Below are positions 1 through 6,682 of a stretch of DNA of 9,549 bases, piece after piece. A program made the position numbers and the translations under genes. Positions within the stretch are counted from its first letter, which is position 1. Every line of letters begins with the position of its first letter. The notes beneath the pieces are model-generated. The model made no database searches, had not been told where the DNA came from, and saw only the letters and a program-made list of their open reading frames with translations. The DNA is taken from positions 1 to 9,549 of the forward strand of contig JAHFEM010000036.1 in the NCBI GenBank assembly GCA_023248505.1, in the 5' to 3' direction. Source of the stretch: Nitrospirota bacterium (lineage in GTDB: Bacteria > Nitrospirota > Nitrospiria > SBBL01 > Manganitrophaceae).

Positions 1-1362
1 GACCTGGAGCGCCTTTCTTAATTGGGCTTCAGGAAGATGTGGGTGTCCCCGAAGGAAGATCTGGCCGATGCGTGTTAGAACCCCTTCGTCAATCTTGTAG
101 GTCACCTTGGCAAAGGTCCGGGTGGCGTCAAACTCGATCTCCGGCGTGACAAGGGGGTTCCGGAAGCCTTCCTTCTTATAAAACTGGACCAAGGAGGAGG
201 CATCCTCATCCAGCTGTTCGGGGGTGTAAAGACTGGAAGTGAGCCATCCCTCTTCCTGAAGATGGACCCATTCTCGAAGCCGTTTGGAAGAGAACGCCTG
301 GTTTCCCGAGAAATTGATTGTTTGAATGGCCGTACGGGAGCCGCTATTGATCTTAAAGCGGATCTCTGTCCTGTTCTCTTCGGGAAGCAGTTTGGCCGTG
401 ACCGCGACCTGCGCGAAGGGATAGCCCCGCCGCCGGTAGAGCGCTTCGATCTCTTGCGCGCTCTGCTCCAGCGTGCCGGCGTCATCGCTCCGCTCTTCCT
501 TAATTAAAACCTGCTGCTCTAACGCCTCCTGAGAAATTTCGCCTTGTCCCTGAAAGAAGAGGTCGATCTTATTGGAGGCGATGATCGGGACGGTGATGTC
601 GACTTCGTTGGTCTCCTCGATGAAATCCAAGATCGGCGGACCGACGGAGGCCTTCAAGTAGCCTTCTTTGTGGTAGAAGGCTTCGACCTGTCTCAGATTT
701 CCCTCAAGTTTGTCGAAACGGTAGTGCTCCTTCGGCCAGGAGGTGATCATCCGAAACCGGAGGGTCGTGTCGGAAAAGACCTTCTGTCCGGTGAAGCGGA
801 GCGCCCGTATTTTGGCCGGATCTCCTTCACGAATATCGAGGTGGAGCGCCACTCTTCGGCGGTCTTGAGGGGTCCGTTTCAGATCGGTGGAGAGGCGGGC
901 CTGAAAGTATCCTTTCCGACGATAAAGCGAGTTCACGTCGAAGAGGGCTTTCTCCCAACGCGCCCCGGTAAACTCATCCCCCGATTTTAGGCCGATCGCG
1001 TCGAGGATCTCCTGCCCCGGAATAAAGTAGTTTCCGGAGAGGTCGATCGAGAAGAGAAGTCGCCGCTCGATGAGGACGAATTTCACGGCGACCTCGTCGC
1101 CCGGCGTCGGTTCGACCTCCACCCAGATATCGCGGTAGCTCCCCGTGGCGTAGAGACGTTCAATCGCTTGGCGGATCAGGCGGGTCTGATAGCGGTCCCC
1201 GGGCCGAAGCGCGATCTGTTGAAAGGCGGCCGGCTCGAAGGATCGCTCTGACAAATCGACGCCGATCTGGTGGATGGTCTTCCCTTCCCACTCCTGCGCC
1301 TGAACGAGGAAGGGGGCGATGAAGAGGCAGATTGTCAGGATTATCGGAACTCGAATCTGAAT
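1..1362 (-). CDS. Omp85/BamA-TamA family outer membrane protein, POTRA region (partial, C-terminus outside window)
   Basis: Reading the minus strand from base 1362 gives 454 codons with no stop down to base 1. The protein starts with a hydrophobic signal peptide (ILTICLFIAPFLVQA, then QEW), followed by repeats of about 80 residues with the POTRA pattern: a beta strand ending in SGN, TGQ or QGQ, then a helix, then a Tyr-(x)n-Gly-Tyr/Phe turn such as LYRRKGYF, FYHKEGYL and LYRRRGYP. Repeats begin near residues 31, 105, 184, 265, 346 and 431, so five are complete and a sixth is cut by the window edge. BamA has five POTRA domains and TamA three; the C-terminal barrel is not visible. In this family the POTRA domains face the periplasm and the barrel folds or inserts outer-membrane proteins. 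The adjacent tamB suggests a TamA-like partner, but BamA itself is possible. No ATG, GTG or TTG lies in frame after the upstream stop (1399-1401). I chose ATT at 1362 (ATT at 1356 is equally possible) because of the Shine-Dalgarno just upstream. It overlaps the end of tamB by 22 nt. Confidence 0.88.
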   Translation of the reverse strand, partial: MQIRVPIILTICLFIAPFLVQAQEWEGKTIHQIGVDLSERSFEPAAFQQIALRPGDRYQTRLIRQAIERLYATGSYRDIWVEVEPTPGDEVAVKFVLIERRLLFSIDLSGNYFIPGQEILDAIGLKSGDEFTGARWEKALFDVNSLYRRKGYFQARLSTDLKRTPQDRRRVALHLDIREGDPAKIRALRFTGQKVFSDTTLRFRMITSWPKEHYRFDKLEGNLRQVEAFYHKEGYLKASVGPPILDFIEETNEVDITVPIIASNKIDLFFQGQGEISQEALEQQVLIKEERSDDAGTLEQSAQEIEALYRRRGYPFAQVAVTAKLLPEENRTEIRFKINSGSRTAIQTINFSGNQAFSSKRLREWVHLQEEGWLTSSLYTPEQLDEDASSLVQFYKKEGFRNPLVTPEIEFDATRTFAKVTYKIDEGVLTRIGQIFLRGHPHLPEAQLRKALQV

Positions 1363-4300
1363 CGAACCTCCCCTCCGATTCGTCCGTTTTGATCGCGCTC
1401 ACCCACCAGAGAGACATTCTTGCCGAGCTCGTAAATCATCCGGATCAACTGTTCTTCAGAGGGATCCAGCGTGGCCGAATAGGTGACCAGGAGCCGGTCT
1501 TCCAGGAGCCGTTTTTCAGCCGTGAGCCGTGGACCGCTCGACGATTTCGAGCCGTTGGTATAAGGATCGACCTGGATCCGATCGACGAATCCTGTTTTTG
1601 GAACCGCTCCCTCCAAAAACTCCGAGAGCACGAGGCTCGTCGCCTCGCTGCTGGCGGTTCCCTTTTGACCTTGGGCGAACTCTGCCGTCGTCACGCCGAA
1701 GGTGAGGAGGGTAAGAATATCGGTTTCCGGCAGTGTGGGAGAAGAGGAGAGCACCAACGTGAACTGGGAAAGGGTCCCGGTCAGGCCGAAATCGATCTCA
1801 TAGTTTCGACCCGGACCCCTCGCTTGGCTATCCGGCGTTTTTACCGTGGTCTTGGCCTTCAAATCAAATCGGGGGTCGATCTTCCGGGGGTCCAAAAATT
1901 CGACCGAGCCGGAGGCGACTTTGAATTCATTCTTCCGGAAGTAGATCGAGCCGCGCGGGACCTCGATCCGCCCGATCAAGAGCGGCCGGTCGATGGTTCC
2001 ATTCAGGAAGAGATCGACTTCGAGCGGGATCTTTGCGATATTGTTATCGATCCAGATATTCTCGCGTCCATAGAGATGAACGTTCACTTTGGTGGCCCCG
2101 ATGAGGGGGGTTTCTTCGCTGAGCGGCTCCTCGTTTTTCTGCTTCCATTCGACAATCATCGATTTGAGATCGACCCGTTTGTCGTAAATCGCCTTTTTCA
2201 CGATGACCTCTCCCTTGAGGGTTTGGACCGATCCTTCCCTCTGGAAGAGGAGCTCGCCGTCGACCGTCGCCGTCAGGTCTCGGAAGAGGTTGACCCGCGT
2301 GTCGTTCACCTCCAGGAGAAATCCGAACGGGCCGATTCCGAAGCCGGCCAGATCGGCTTTCCCGCTCGCATGAAACCGCCCCCGTCCCATCTCTCCTTCG
2401 AAGGTTTCCAGAAGGAGAACCCGTTCATTAAAGACCATGGAGAGGGAGGTGACATGAACCGACTGGGGGAAGATCACCGTGCGGAGGGTTCCGTCTTGAA
2501 GGGCCAGCTGCCCGAGAATCCGGGGGGTCTTCCACTGATCGGAGATCCGCACGTCGAGGGTGGCTTTTCCTTTTCCGGAGGTGATCGTTTTGGTGAAAAA
2601 GGAAAAGAGATTCAGATCGGCCTCGCCTTTCACGAACAGATCCCACGACTGCAGGGGAGTCAGCCCGCCGTTGAACTCCAAAGCGGTGTTCTCCCCCTTG
2701 AACCGGGCGTTCTCGAAGGTGAACGCCCCCCGCTCCGAGCGAAAGGCGACCGGGCCGTCATTCTCGACGGCATAGCCGCCGAAATCCGCCGCGACCGCCG
2801 TGAACGAACCGGTCAGATTCGCCTGGTCGATCTTGGAAAGCTGGCCGTTTCCCTCCATCTCCCCCGTCATCTGGAGGGTGATCCTGGAGAGGGGGGTCGA
2901 GAGAAGTTGCCTGATAAAAGGATCGACCCGAAGCTGCTCAAAACGGCTCCGGAAAGAAAAAGGATACGATTCGATGAGCCGGACCTCTCCTTTCGCGGAA
3001 AAGTTCTTTTTAGGGAAACTCCCCTCCAGCCGGACGAGGTCCTGATCCCAATCGACCTTCATCGTTCCGGTCTCCACCTCCGTGCCGGCGTATCGAAGGT
3101 TTTGGACCGAGGCGACGATTGTCAGCTTCGGTTTCTTAAAGCTTCCCTCTCCCGCCACCTCCAGTCCCATCTCCCCGGAGAGGAGCGGCGCCCGATCCTG
3201 GATCGCCTGGATCTGATGGATGGGGAGACCGGTTCCTTTCACCGCAATCCGGTAGGTTCCGTGGAATTGAATCTCTCCCTCCCCTTCGGCGCGGGCCGCC
3301 CCCTGCTCCAAGACGACCTTGCGCAGGAGCGCCTCCTTCTGCGTCACCGTCAGATCGAGTCTGCCCCGGTCGAAGCGCTCTCCGTAGAGCGATCCGCGCG
3401 TTAAGCTCAGCGGTCCTTTCACCGCGAAGGCCTGCGGGGTCCCTTTGATGGAGAGACTCCCGGTCGCAGCGGTCTGCAGCGGAATCGAGAGCTTAAAAAA
3501 ATGAAAGACCGCCTGGGGATCCGCGGAAGCGATCTTGACCTGAAGGTCGAACGCCGGTTCTTGAGGGTTCGTCCACTGGACGCTTCCTTCGAAGCGATAA
3601 GGAGCGGGCTTCTTCCCGATAGAGGATGGAGATTCCAGGGATCCCTCTTTCAACTGGAGCGTCTGATCCTGGAGGACGAATCGGGAGGCCAGGGCTCCCA
3701 TCGCCTTGTTCTGAAGGGTCCATTGATCGAGCAGAAGGCGTCCTTCAATGCGGGGATGATCGATCCGTCCCGAGAGGGTCCCTTCCGCCTGCAGCGCTCC
3801 GGTGAAAGGAAGATCGAGCGTCCGGGCCCACTCTTTCATCTCCTCGGAGAAGGCGGCCGCTTCCATCGAGAGTCCCCCCTGTTCACTCCAACTCCCGTGA
3901 AAGGTCGCTTCTGCATTCGGGAAGGCGACCTTCCCCTGATCGAGCGTCAGCCGGTTCTCCGACCACCTCCACTGGATTTCTCCCCCCTGAAGCAGGGCGA
4001 TCAGTTTTTCGGGGCGTCCCGCATCGACTCGAAAGGGAGGGGAGAAGAGGGGGAGCCGTTTCGCTTCGAGACGGCCTCCTCCGACCCAGTCGACCAGGGA
4101 GGTCCCCTTTCCGGAAGCGGAGAAATCGCCATCGAGGAAGATTCCTTCTACGGCTCGGTCCATCTCCGATGCGCCGTTCATGAGAAGCCGCCGTGTTTTC
4201 TCCAAAGGAAGGCGCCGGTATTGAAGCGAGGCGCGATAGACCGGCGTCTCTTCCATGAAATCACCCTCGGCTTCCCCGCTGAACGTTCCCTTGAAGAGCT

Positions 4301-5252
4301 CGCCCGAGAGGGAGGAGACAACGACCTTGCGGTCGCGGTAGGAGATTTCCGTGAGGAGTGAGCCGATGTCGATCCCGTCGGAGAGTAGATGCGGCAGGGT
4401 GATCTTCCCTGCCGCAGCGATATGGGGATAGGCGCCGGTGAGCCGGCCCTGCACGATGGCCTCCCCCGAGAGCTTTCTGTCGGTCAGGAGGGGGACGGGG
4501 GCCTCTTCCAAAGGAAAACGGAGGTCGACCTGCAGGTCGAGCGGATGGTTTTGTCCCGAAGAGACCTTCCCTTCCGCGCGGAGGCTCGATCGTCCCGAGG
4601 TGAGCGACCCCCGCTTGATCTCGATCTCTCCGCGAGAGAAGAGGAGCTTCGTCTCCAGCCGGTCGATCTCTCTTCCCTCTTTTTCGGTTGAGAGCGATCC
4701 CTTTTCCGCCGAGAGATCGACTTCAAATTGGGTCATTCTCAGGTCGGGGCGAATCTCCGCCTGGAGGCCTTGAAGCGAAAGGGATCGCACCGCTCCTGAT
4801 CCCTGATAGGAGAGCGAGCCGTTCTTGATTCGAACCGTGCGGACGACAACCGGCGGAGGGCCTTCCTTCGGTTGCTGCTGCGCAGAGAGGGCGGACTCCT
4901 CCAGGAGCTGAGGCGTCAGCACAAAAGAGGGGGATTCGATCACGATCTGACGGATGAAGAACGATTGGGTGATGAGAGACCAAGGGCTGAAATAAACGCG
5001 GATCTCCTTGGCCGAAAGGGGGGAGGTCTCACCGACCGGCTGGGCGGAAATCCCCTTCAGCACCACCGAGGCGGAGAGGGAGCGAAGCTCGGCTTCCTCA
5101 ATCCGGATGGTTCGGCCCAACAGCCGCTCCAACCCTTTTTCCGCATACCCCTTCGCTTTCTCCGAGAAGAGATTGCTTTGAAGGACAAGCTGAATAATGA
5201 GAAGCAAAAGAAAGATTGTGACGAAGAGAGAGAGGATCCACTTTTTTGACAA
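1341..5252 (-). CDS. tamB: TamB-like translocation and assembly module subunit (DUF490 C-terminal domain)
   Basis: This is a 1303-residue protein, close to the length of E. coli TamB (about 1260). Residues 1-30 form an uncleaved-looking signal anchor (KK, then ILSLFVTIFLLLLIIQLVL), placing the rest in the periplasm. The long middle is repetitive, beta-rich, AsmA/TamB-like sequence with many short strands and recurring L-x-G and G-x-L turns. The last ~350 residues match the TamB C-terminal domain: an SSSPTLPETDILTLLTFG segment near 1169-1186, an IYELGKNVSLVGE segment near 1274-1286, and a terminal beta strand ending in RFRFEFR. Known TamB and AsmA-like proteins form hydrophobic grooves that bridge the inner and outer membranes and work with an Omp85 protein (TamA), in lipid transport or outer-membrane protein assembly. 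The downstream overlapping gene is an Omp85 protein, as expected. The start is TTG at 5252; AAGGAG lies 6 nt upstream and no ATG is nearby. The upstream DUF1844 gene is on the same strand, 84 nt away. Confidence 0.93.
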   Translation of the reverse strand: MSKKWILSLFVTIFLLLLIIQLVLQSNLFSEKAKGYAEKGLERLLGRTIRIEEAELRSLSASVVLKGISAQPVGETSPLSAKEIRVYFSPWSLITQSFFIRQIVIESPSFVLTPQLLEESALSAQQQPKEGPPPVVVRTVRIKNGSLSYQGSGAVRSLSLQGLQAEIRPDLRMTQFEVDLSAEKGSLSTEKEGREIDRLETKLLFSRGEIEIKRGSLTSGRSSLRAEGKVSSGQNHPLDLQVDLRFPLEEAPVPLLTDRKLSGEAIVQGRLTGAYPHIAAAGKITLPHLLSDGIDIGSLLTEISYRDRKVVVSSLSGELFKGTFSGEAEGDFMEETPVYRASLQYRRLPLEKTRRLLMNGASEMDRAVEGIFLDGDFSASGKGTSLVDWVGGGRLEAKRLPLFSPPFRVDAGRPEKLIALLQGGEIQWRWSENRLTLDQGKVAFPNAEATFHGSWSEQGGLSMEAAAFSEEMKEWARTLDLPFTGALQAEGTLSGRIDHPRIEGRLLLDQWTLQNKAMGALASRFVLQDQTLQLKEGSLESPSSIGKKPAPYRFEGSVQWTNPQEPAFDLQVKIASADPQAVFHFFKLSIPLQTAATGSLSIKGTPQAFAVKGPLSLTRGSLYGERFDRGRLDLTVTQKEALLRKVVLEQGAARAEGEGEIQFHGTYRIAVKGTGLPIHQIQAIQDRAPLLSGEMGLEVAGEGSFKKPKLTIVASVQNLRYAGTEVETGTMKVDWDQDLVRLEGSFPKKNFSAKGEVRLIESYPFSFRSRFEQLRVDPFIRQLLSTPLSRITLQMTGEMEGNGQLSKIDQANLTGSFTAVAADFGGYAVENDGPVAFRSERGAFTFENARFKGENTALEFNGGLTPLQSWDLFVKGEADLNLFSFFTKTITSGKGKATLDVRISDQWKTPRILGQLALQDGTLRTVIFPQSVHVTSLSMVFNERVLLLETFEGEMGRGRFHASGKADLAGFGIGPFGFLLEVNDTRVNLFRDLTATVDGELLFQREGSVQTLKGEVIVKKAIYDKRVDLKSMIVEWKQKNEEPLSEETPLIGATKVNVHLYGRENIWIDNNIAKIPLEVDLFLNGTIDRPLLIGRIEVPRGSIYFRKNEFKVASGSVEFLDPRKIDPRFDLKAKTTVKTPDSQARGPGRNYEIDFGLTGTLSQFTLVLSSSPTLPETDILTLLTFGVTTAEFAQGQKGTASSEATSLVLSEFLEGAVPKTGFVDRIQVDPYTNGSKSSSGPRLTAEKRLLEDRLLVTYSATLDPSEEQLIRMIYELGKNVSLVGERDQNGRIGGEVRFRFEFR
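1366..1376 (-). promoter_or_regulatory. Shine-Dalgarno for the Omp85 gene, inside the end of tamB
   Basis: The minus strand reads GGAGGGGAGGT here, two overlapping copies of GGAGG. The only nearby candidate starts in the Omp85 frame are ATT at 1362 (9 nt after the first GGAGG) and ATT at 1356 (10 nt after the second). The purine-rich site lies within tamB codons, which fits translational coupling of the two genes. Confidence 0.6.
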
Positions 5253-5258
5253 ACAGGA

Positions 5259-5264
5259 CTCCTT
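5259..5264 (-). promoter_or_regulatory. Ribosome binding site fixing the TTG start of tamB
   Basis: AAGGAG on the minus strand sits 6 nt before TTG (5252-5250). The following codons give Met-Ser-Lys-Lys and then the hydrophobic anchor, so this TTG is the natural start. Confidence 0.7.
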
Positions 5265-5303
5265 ATTTGAAGCGAATCCGAGGCGATCAGGAAGGGCCGA
5301 AGA

Positions 5304-5331
5304 CCCCTCCTTACCTCTTCACAAGGAGGGG
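5304..5331. repeat. Perfect inverted repeat (9-bp stem, 10-nt loop) between the DUF1844 gene and tamB
   Basis: CCCCTCCTT at 5304-5312 is the exact reverse complement of AAGGAGGGG at 5323-5331, with a 10-nt loop. No U-tract follows on the minus strand (TCTTCGG comes next), so it does not look like a standard intrinsic terminator. It could be an attenuator, an mRNA processing or stability element, or a copy of a dispersed intergenic palindrome. The half-site CCCCTCCTT recurs at 8582-8590, and a related hairpin lies at 6614-6639. Confidence 0.65.
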
Positions 5332-5336
5332 CGGGA

Positions 5337-5756
5337 TCAGGGGTGGCGTTTCTTCTCTACCTCGACGAACTTCAGCCGCAGGGTAAAGAGGATCTGGCGG
5401 AGGAGGTTTTCCTCCTCCGGGGTCAGGTTCCCTTTGGTCTTTTCTTCAAGAAGCGCGATGAGATCAATCACTTGGCGCGCCGACGGCAGTTCCACCGATC
5501 TCTCCCCGGTCGCGGGATTCGCCTCCTGCCCCAGGTGAATCAGCGCGGACGTCGCCAGAGAAAGGATGAATGAAGAAAAGCCAACGGGGAGAGAGGCCTC
5601 CGCCGCCGGGTCGAATTGCTTCTCCGGGTGCGGAGAGGCGGCATCGGTTTCCGCGTTCGGAGTGGGGGCCGATTTGGGGTGGCTTTTCTCCTGGTCCGTA
5701 TCCTTCAGGTAAGCGCGACGATCTCTGATTTGAAATTCCTTTTCTTCCTCGTCCAT
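5337..5756 (-). CDS. DUF1844 domain-containing protein
   Basis: This is a 139-residue cytoplasmic-type protein with no signal peptide. Residues 1-56 are charged, Pro/Ala-rich and probably disordered. Residues 57-133 match the DUF1844 family: an FSSFILSLATSALIHLGQ helix (about 60-77), a loop with NPATGE, then SARQVIDLIALLEEKTKGNLT (about 92-112) and a final helix EEENLLRQILFTLRLKFVEV. The function of this family is unknown to me. The ATG at 5756 was chosen because AAGGAG lies 6 nt upstream; an in-frame GTG at 5786 would add ten residues but lacks such a site. It is the first gene of the minus-strand array, 84 nt before tamB, so it may be co-transcribed with the envelope genes. Confidence 0.85.
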   Translation of the reverse strand: MDEEEKEFQIRDRRAYLKDTDQEKSHPKSAPTPNAETDAASPHPEKQFDPAAEASLPVGFSSFILSLATSALIHLGQEANPATGERSVELPSARQVIDLIALLEEKTKGNLTPEEENLLRQILFTLRLKFVEVEKKRHP

Positions 5757-5776
5757 CGACTTCTCCTTCGGAGGAT

Positions 5777-5805
5777 AAGTTAGCACAAACTTTTGCTCAT
5801 TTCAA
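5777..5805 (-). promoter_or_regulatory. Possible sigma70-type promoter for the minus-strand operon
   Basis: On the minus strand, TTGAAA (5805-5800) is followed after 17 nt by TAACTT (5782-5777), preceded by TG in the extended -10 position (TGC, 5785-5783). The -10 hexamer matches consensus at only three positions, so this is a weak call. It would give a leader of roughly 15 nt before the DUF1844 start. Confidence 0.35.
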
Positions 5806-5849
5806 GGCGACAGAGAGGCGGTCTCGGGCGCCGCATCTTCACCGGTTGC

Positions 5850-5879
5850 TTGACATTTGTTGCCGGCCGGGCATAGACT
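5850..5879 (+). promoter_or_regulatory. Putative sigma70-type promoter for cbiE
   Basis: A perfect -35 box TTGACA (5850-5855) is followed after 18 nt by TAGACT (5874-5879; four of six consensus positions). Transcription would start near 5886, about 25 nt before the cbiE ATG. This argues against an in-frame TTG at 5857 as the start, since it would lie inside the promoter. Confidence 0.55.
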
Positions 5880-5910
5880 ACCCTCCATCGAGAGGGACAG
5901 TCCAGTAGAG

Positions 5911-6648
5911 ATGGGTGATCCGTTAAAAGAGAAGGTCCATATCGTCGGCGTGGGGGAGGACGGCGTGCTCTCGATGAATCTTAAGATGATGCGGTTGCTC
6001 CAAGACGCCGAATGGCTCTTCGGCTCCGAGCGGCTTCTGAGCTTTTTCCCCAATCACGATGCAAAGAAAATCCCGATCCAATCCAATCTGAAAGCGATTA
6101 TCGAGGTGATCCAGTCGAATCTCGGCCGGCGGCAAATGGCGGTGCTTGCTCCCGGCGATCCTAATTTTTTCGGAATTGCGCGGGATCTGATCGAGCAACT
6201 CGGCAAGGAGGCGGTCGAGATCGTTCCCAATGTCAGCGACATGCAGCTTGCCTTCGCGCGGATCAAGGAAAGCTGGGAAGCGGCTTACCTTGGATCGGTT
6301 CGCAACCGGCCCCTTGAAGATATCATCGAACCGGTCCGGCATGCAGCGAAGGCGGGCCTCTTCACCGATCTGCAGAATGCCCCTTCGGCGATTGCCGAGG
6401 TGCTTCTGGCGCAGGGGATTGAGAACCGGACCGCGTATGTTTGCGAAAACGTCGGCGGAAGCGACGAGCGGATCACCGAAATGGACCTGGCGCAACTCCC
6501 TGGGAAGCGCTTCTCCCCGCGCACGATCCTGATCCTTCTGAAACGGTCGCCGCAAGAAATCGAGACGCAGCGGATCCAATCGAATACCGGGAAACGATCC
6601 GCCCCGATCCAACCCTCTCCTCCTTCCGATGAGGAGGGGAGGCTCTGA
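5911..6648 (+). CDS. cbiE: Cobalt-precorrin-7 (C5)-methyltransferase / precorrin-6Y methylase subunit CbiE
   Basis: This 245-residue protein matches the CbiE family of SAM-dependent tetrapyrrole methylases, which methylate C5 of the corrin ring in cobalamin synthesis in the cytoplasm. Visible family motifs are the N-terminal strand and loop HIVGVGEDG (10-18), LFGSERLL (36-43), the SAM-site motif LAPGDPNFFGIARDL (79-93), VPNVSDMQLAFARI (105-118), a LFTDLQNAPSAIAEVLL stretch (150-166) and CENVGGSDERITE (178-190). The fold ends near residue 212. The remaining ~33 residues are a polar Pro/Ser/Glu tail that looks added on, and its last codons lie in a palindrome. The CbiT half (C15 methylation and decarboxylation) found in fused CobL is absent, and no other cobalamin gene is in the window. 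ATG at 5911 was chosen over TTG at 5857 because of promoter placement; its Shine-Dalgarno is weak. A hydrolase gene follows after 34 nt. Confidence 0.85.
   Translation: MGDPLKEKVHIVGVGEDGVLSMNLKMMRLLQDAEWLFGSERLLSFFPNHDAKKIPIQSNLKAIIEVIQSNLGRRQMAVLAPGDPNFFGIARDLIEQLGKEAVEIVPNVSDMQLAFARIKESWEAAYLGSVRNRPLEDIIEPVRHAAKAGLFTDLQNAPSAIAEVLLAQGIENRTAYVCENVGGSDERITEMDLAQLPGKRFSPRTILILLKRSPQEIETQRIQSNTGKRSAPIQPSPPSDEEGRL
6614..6639. repeat. Imperfect inverted repeat at the 3' end of cbiE
   Basis: CCTCTCCTC (6614-6622) can pair with GAGGAGGGG (6631-6639) over 9 bp with one U-G wobble and an 8-nt loop. It lies within the final codons of cbiE, just before its stop at 6646-6648. It resembles the intergenic palindrome at 5304-5331 in its C/T-rich and G/A-rich arms. 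Confidence 0.5.
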
Positions 6649-6682
6649 GCCGACCGATCCTTCGGTCTAGGAGAAGCCCTTG

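Noticed and set aside
1330..1350. A -1 frameshift at the end of tamB creating a TamB-Omp85 fusion.
   Set aside because: The Omp85 frame begins with a clear signal peptide right after the junction and has its own Shine-Dalgarno. A fusion would bury that signal inside a periplasmic protein.
1332..3404. A 690-codon open frame on the plus strand opposite tamB, and others like it (3501-4361, 4389-4691).
   Set aside because: They mirror the high-GC antisense of tamB. The minus-strand protein has an anchor, TamB C-terminal motifs and a ribosome site, while the plus-strand products are Arg/Gly/Pro/Glu-rich with no recognisable domain.
5857..5910. An N-terminal extension of CbiE from TTG 5857.
   Set aside because: It would place the start inside the promoter, and the added residues do not look like part of the methylase fold.
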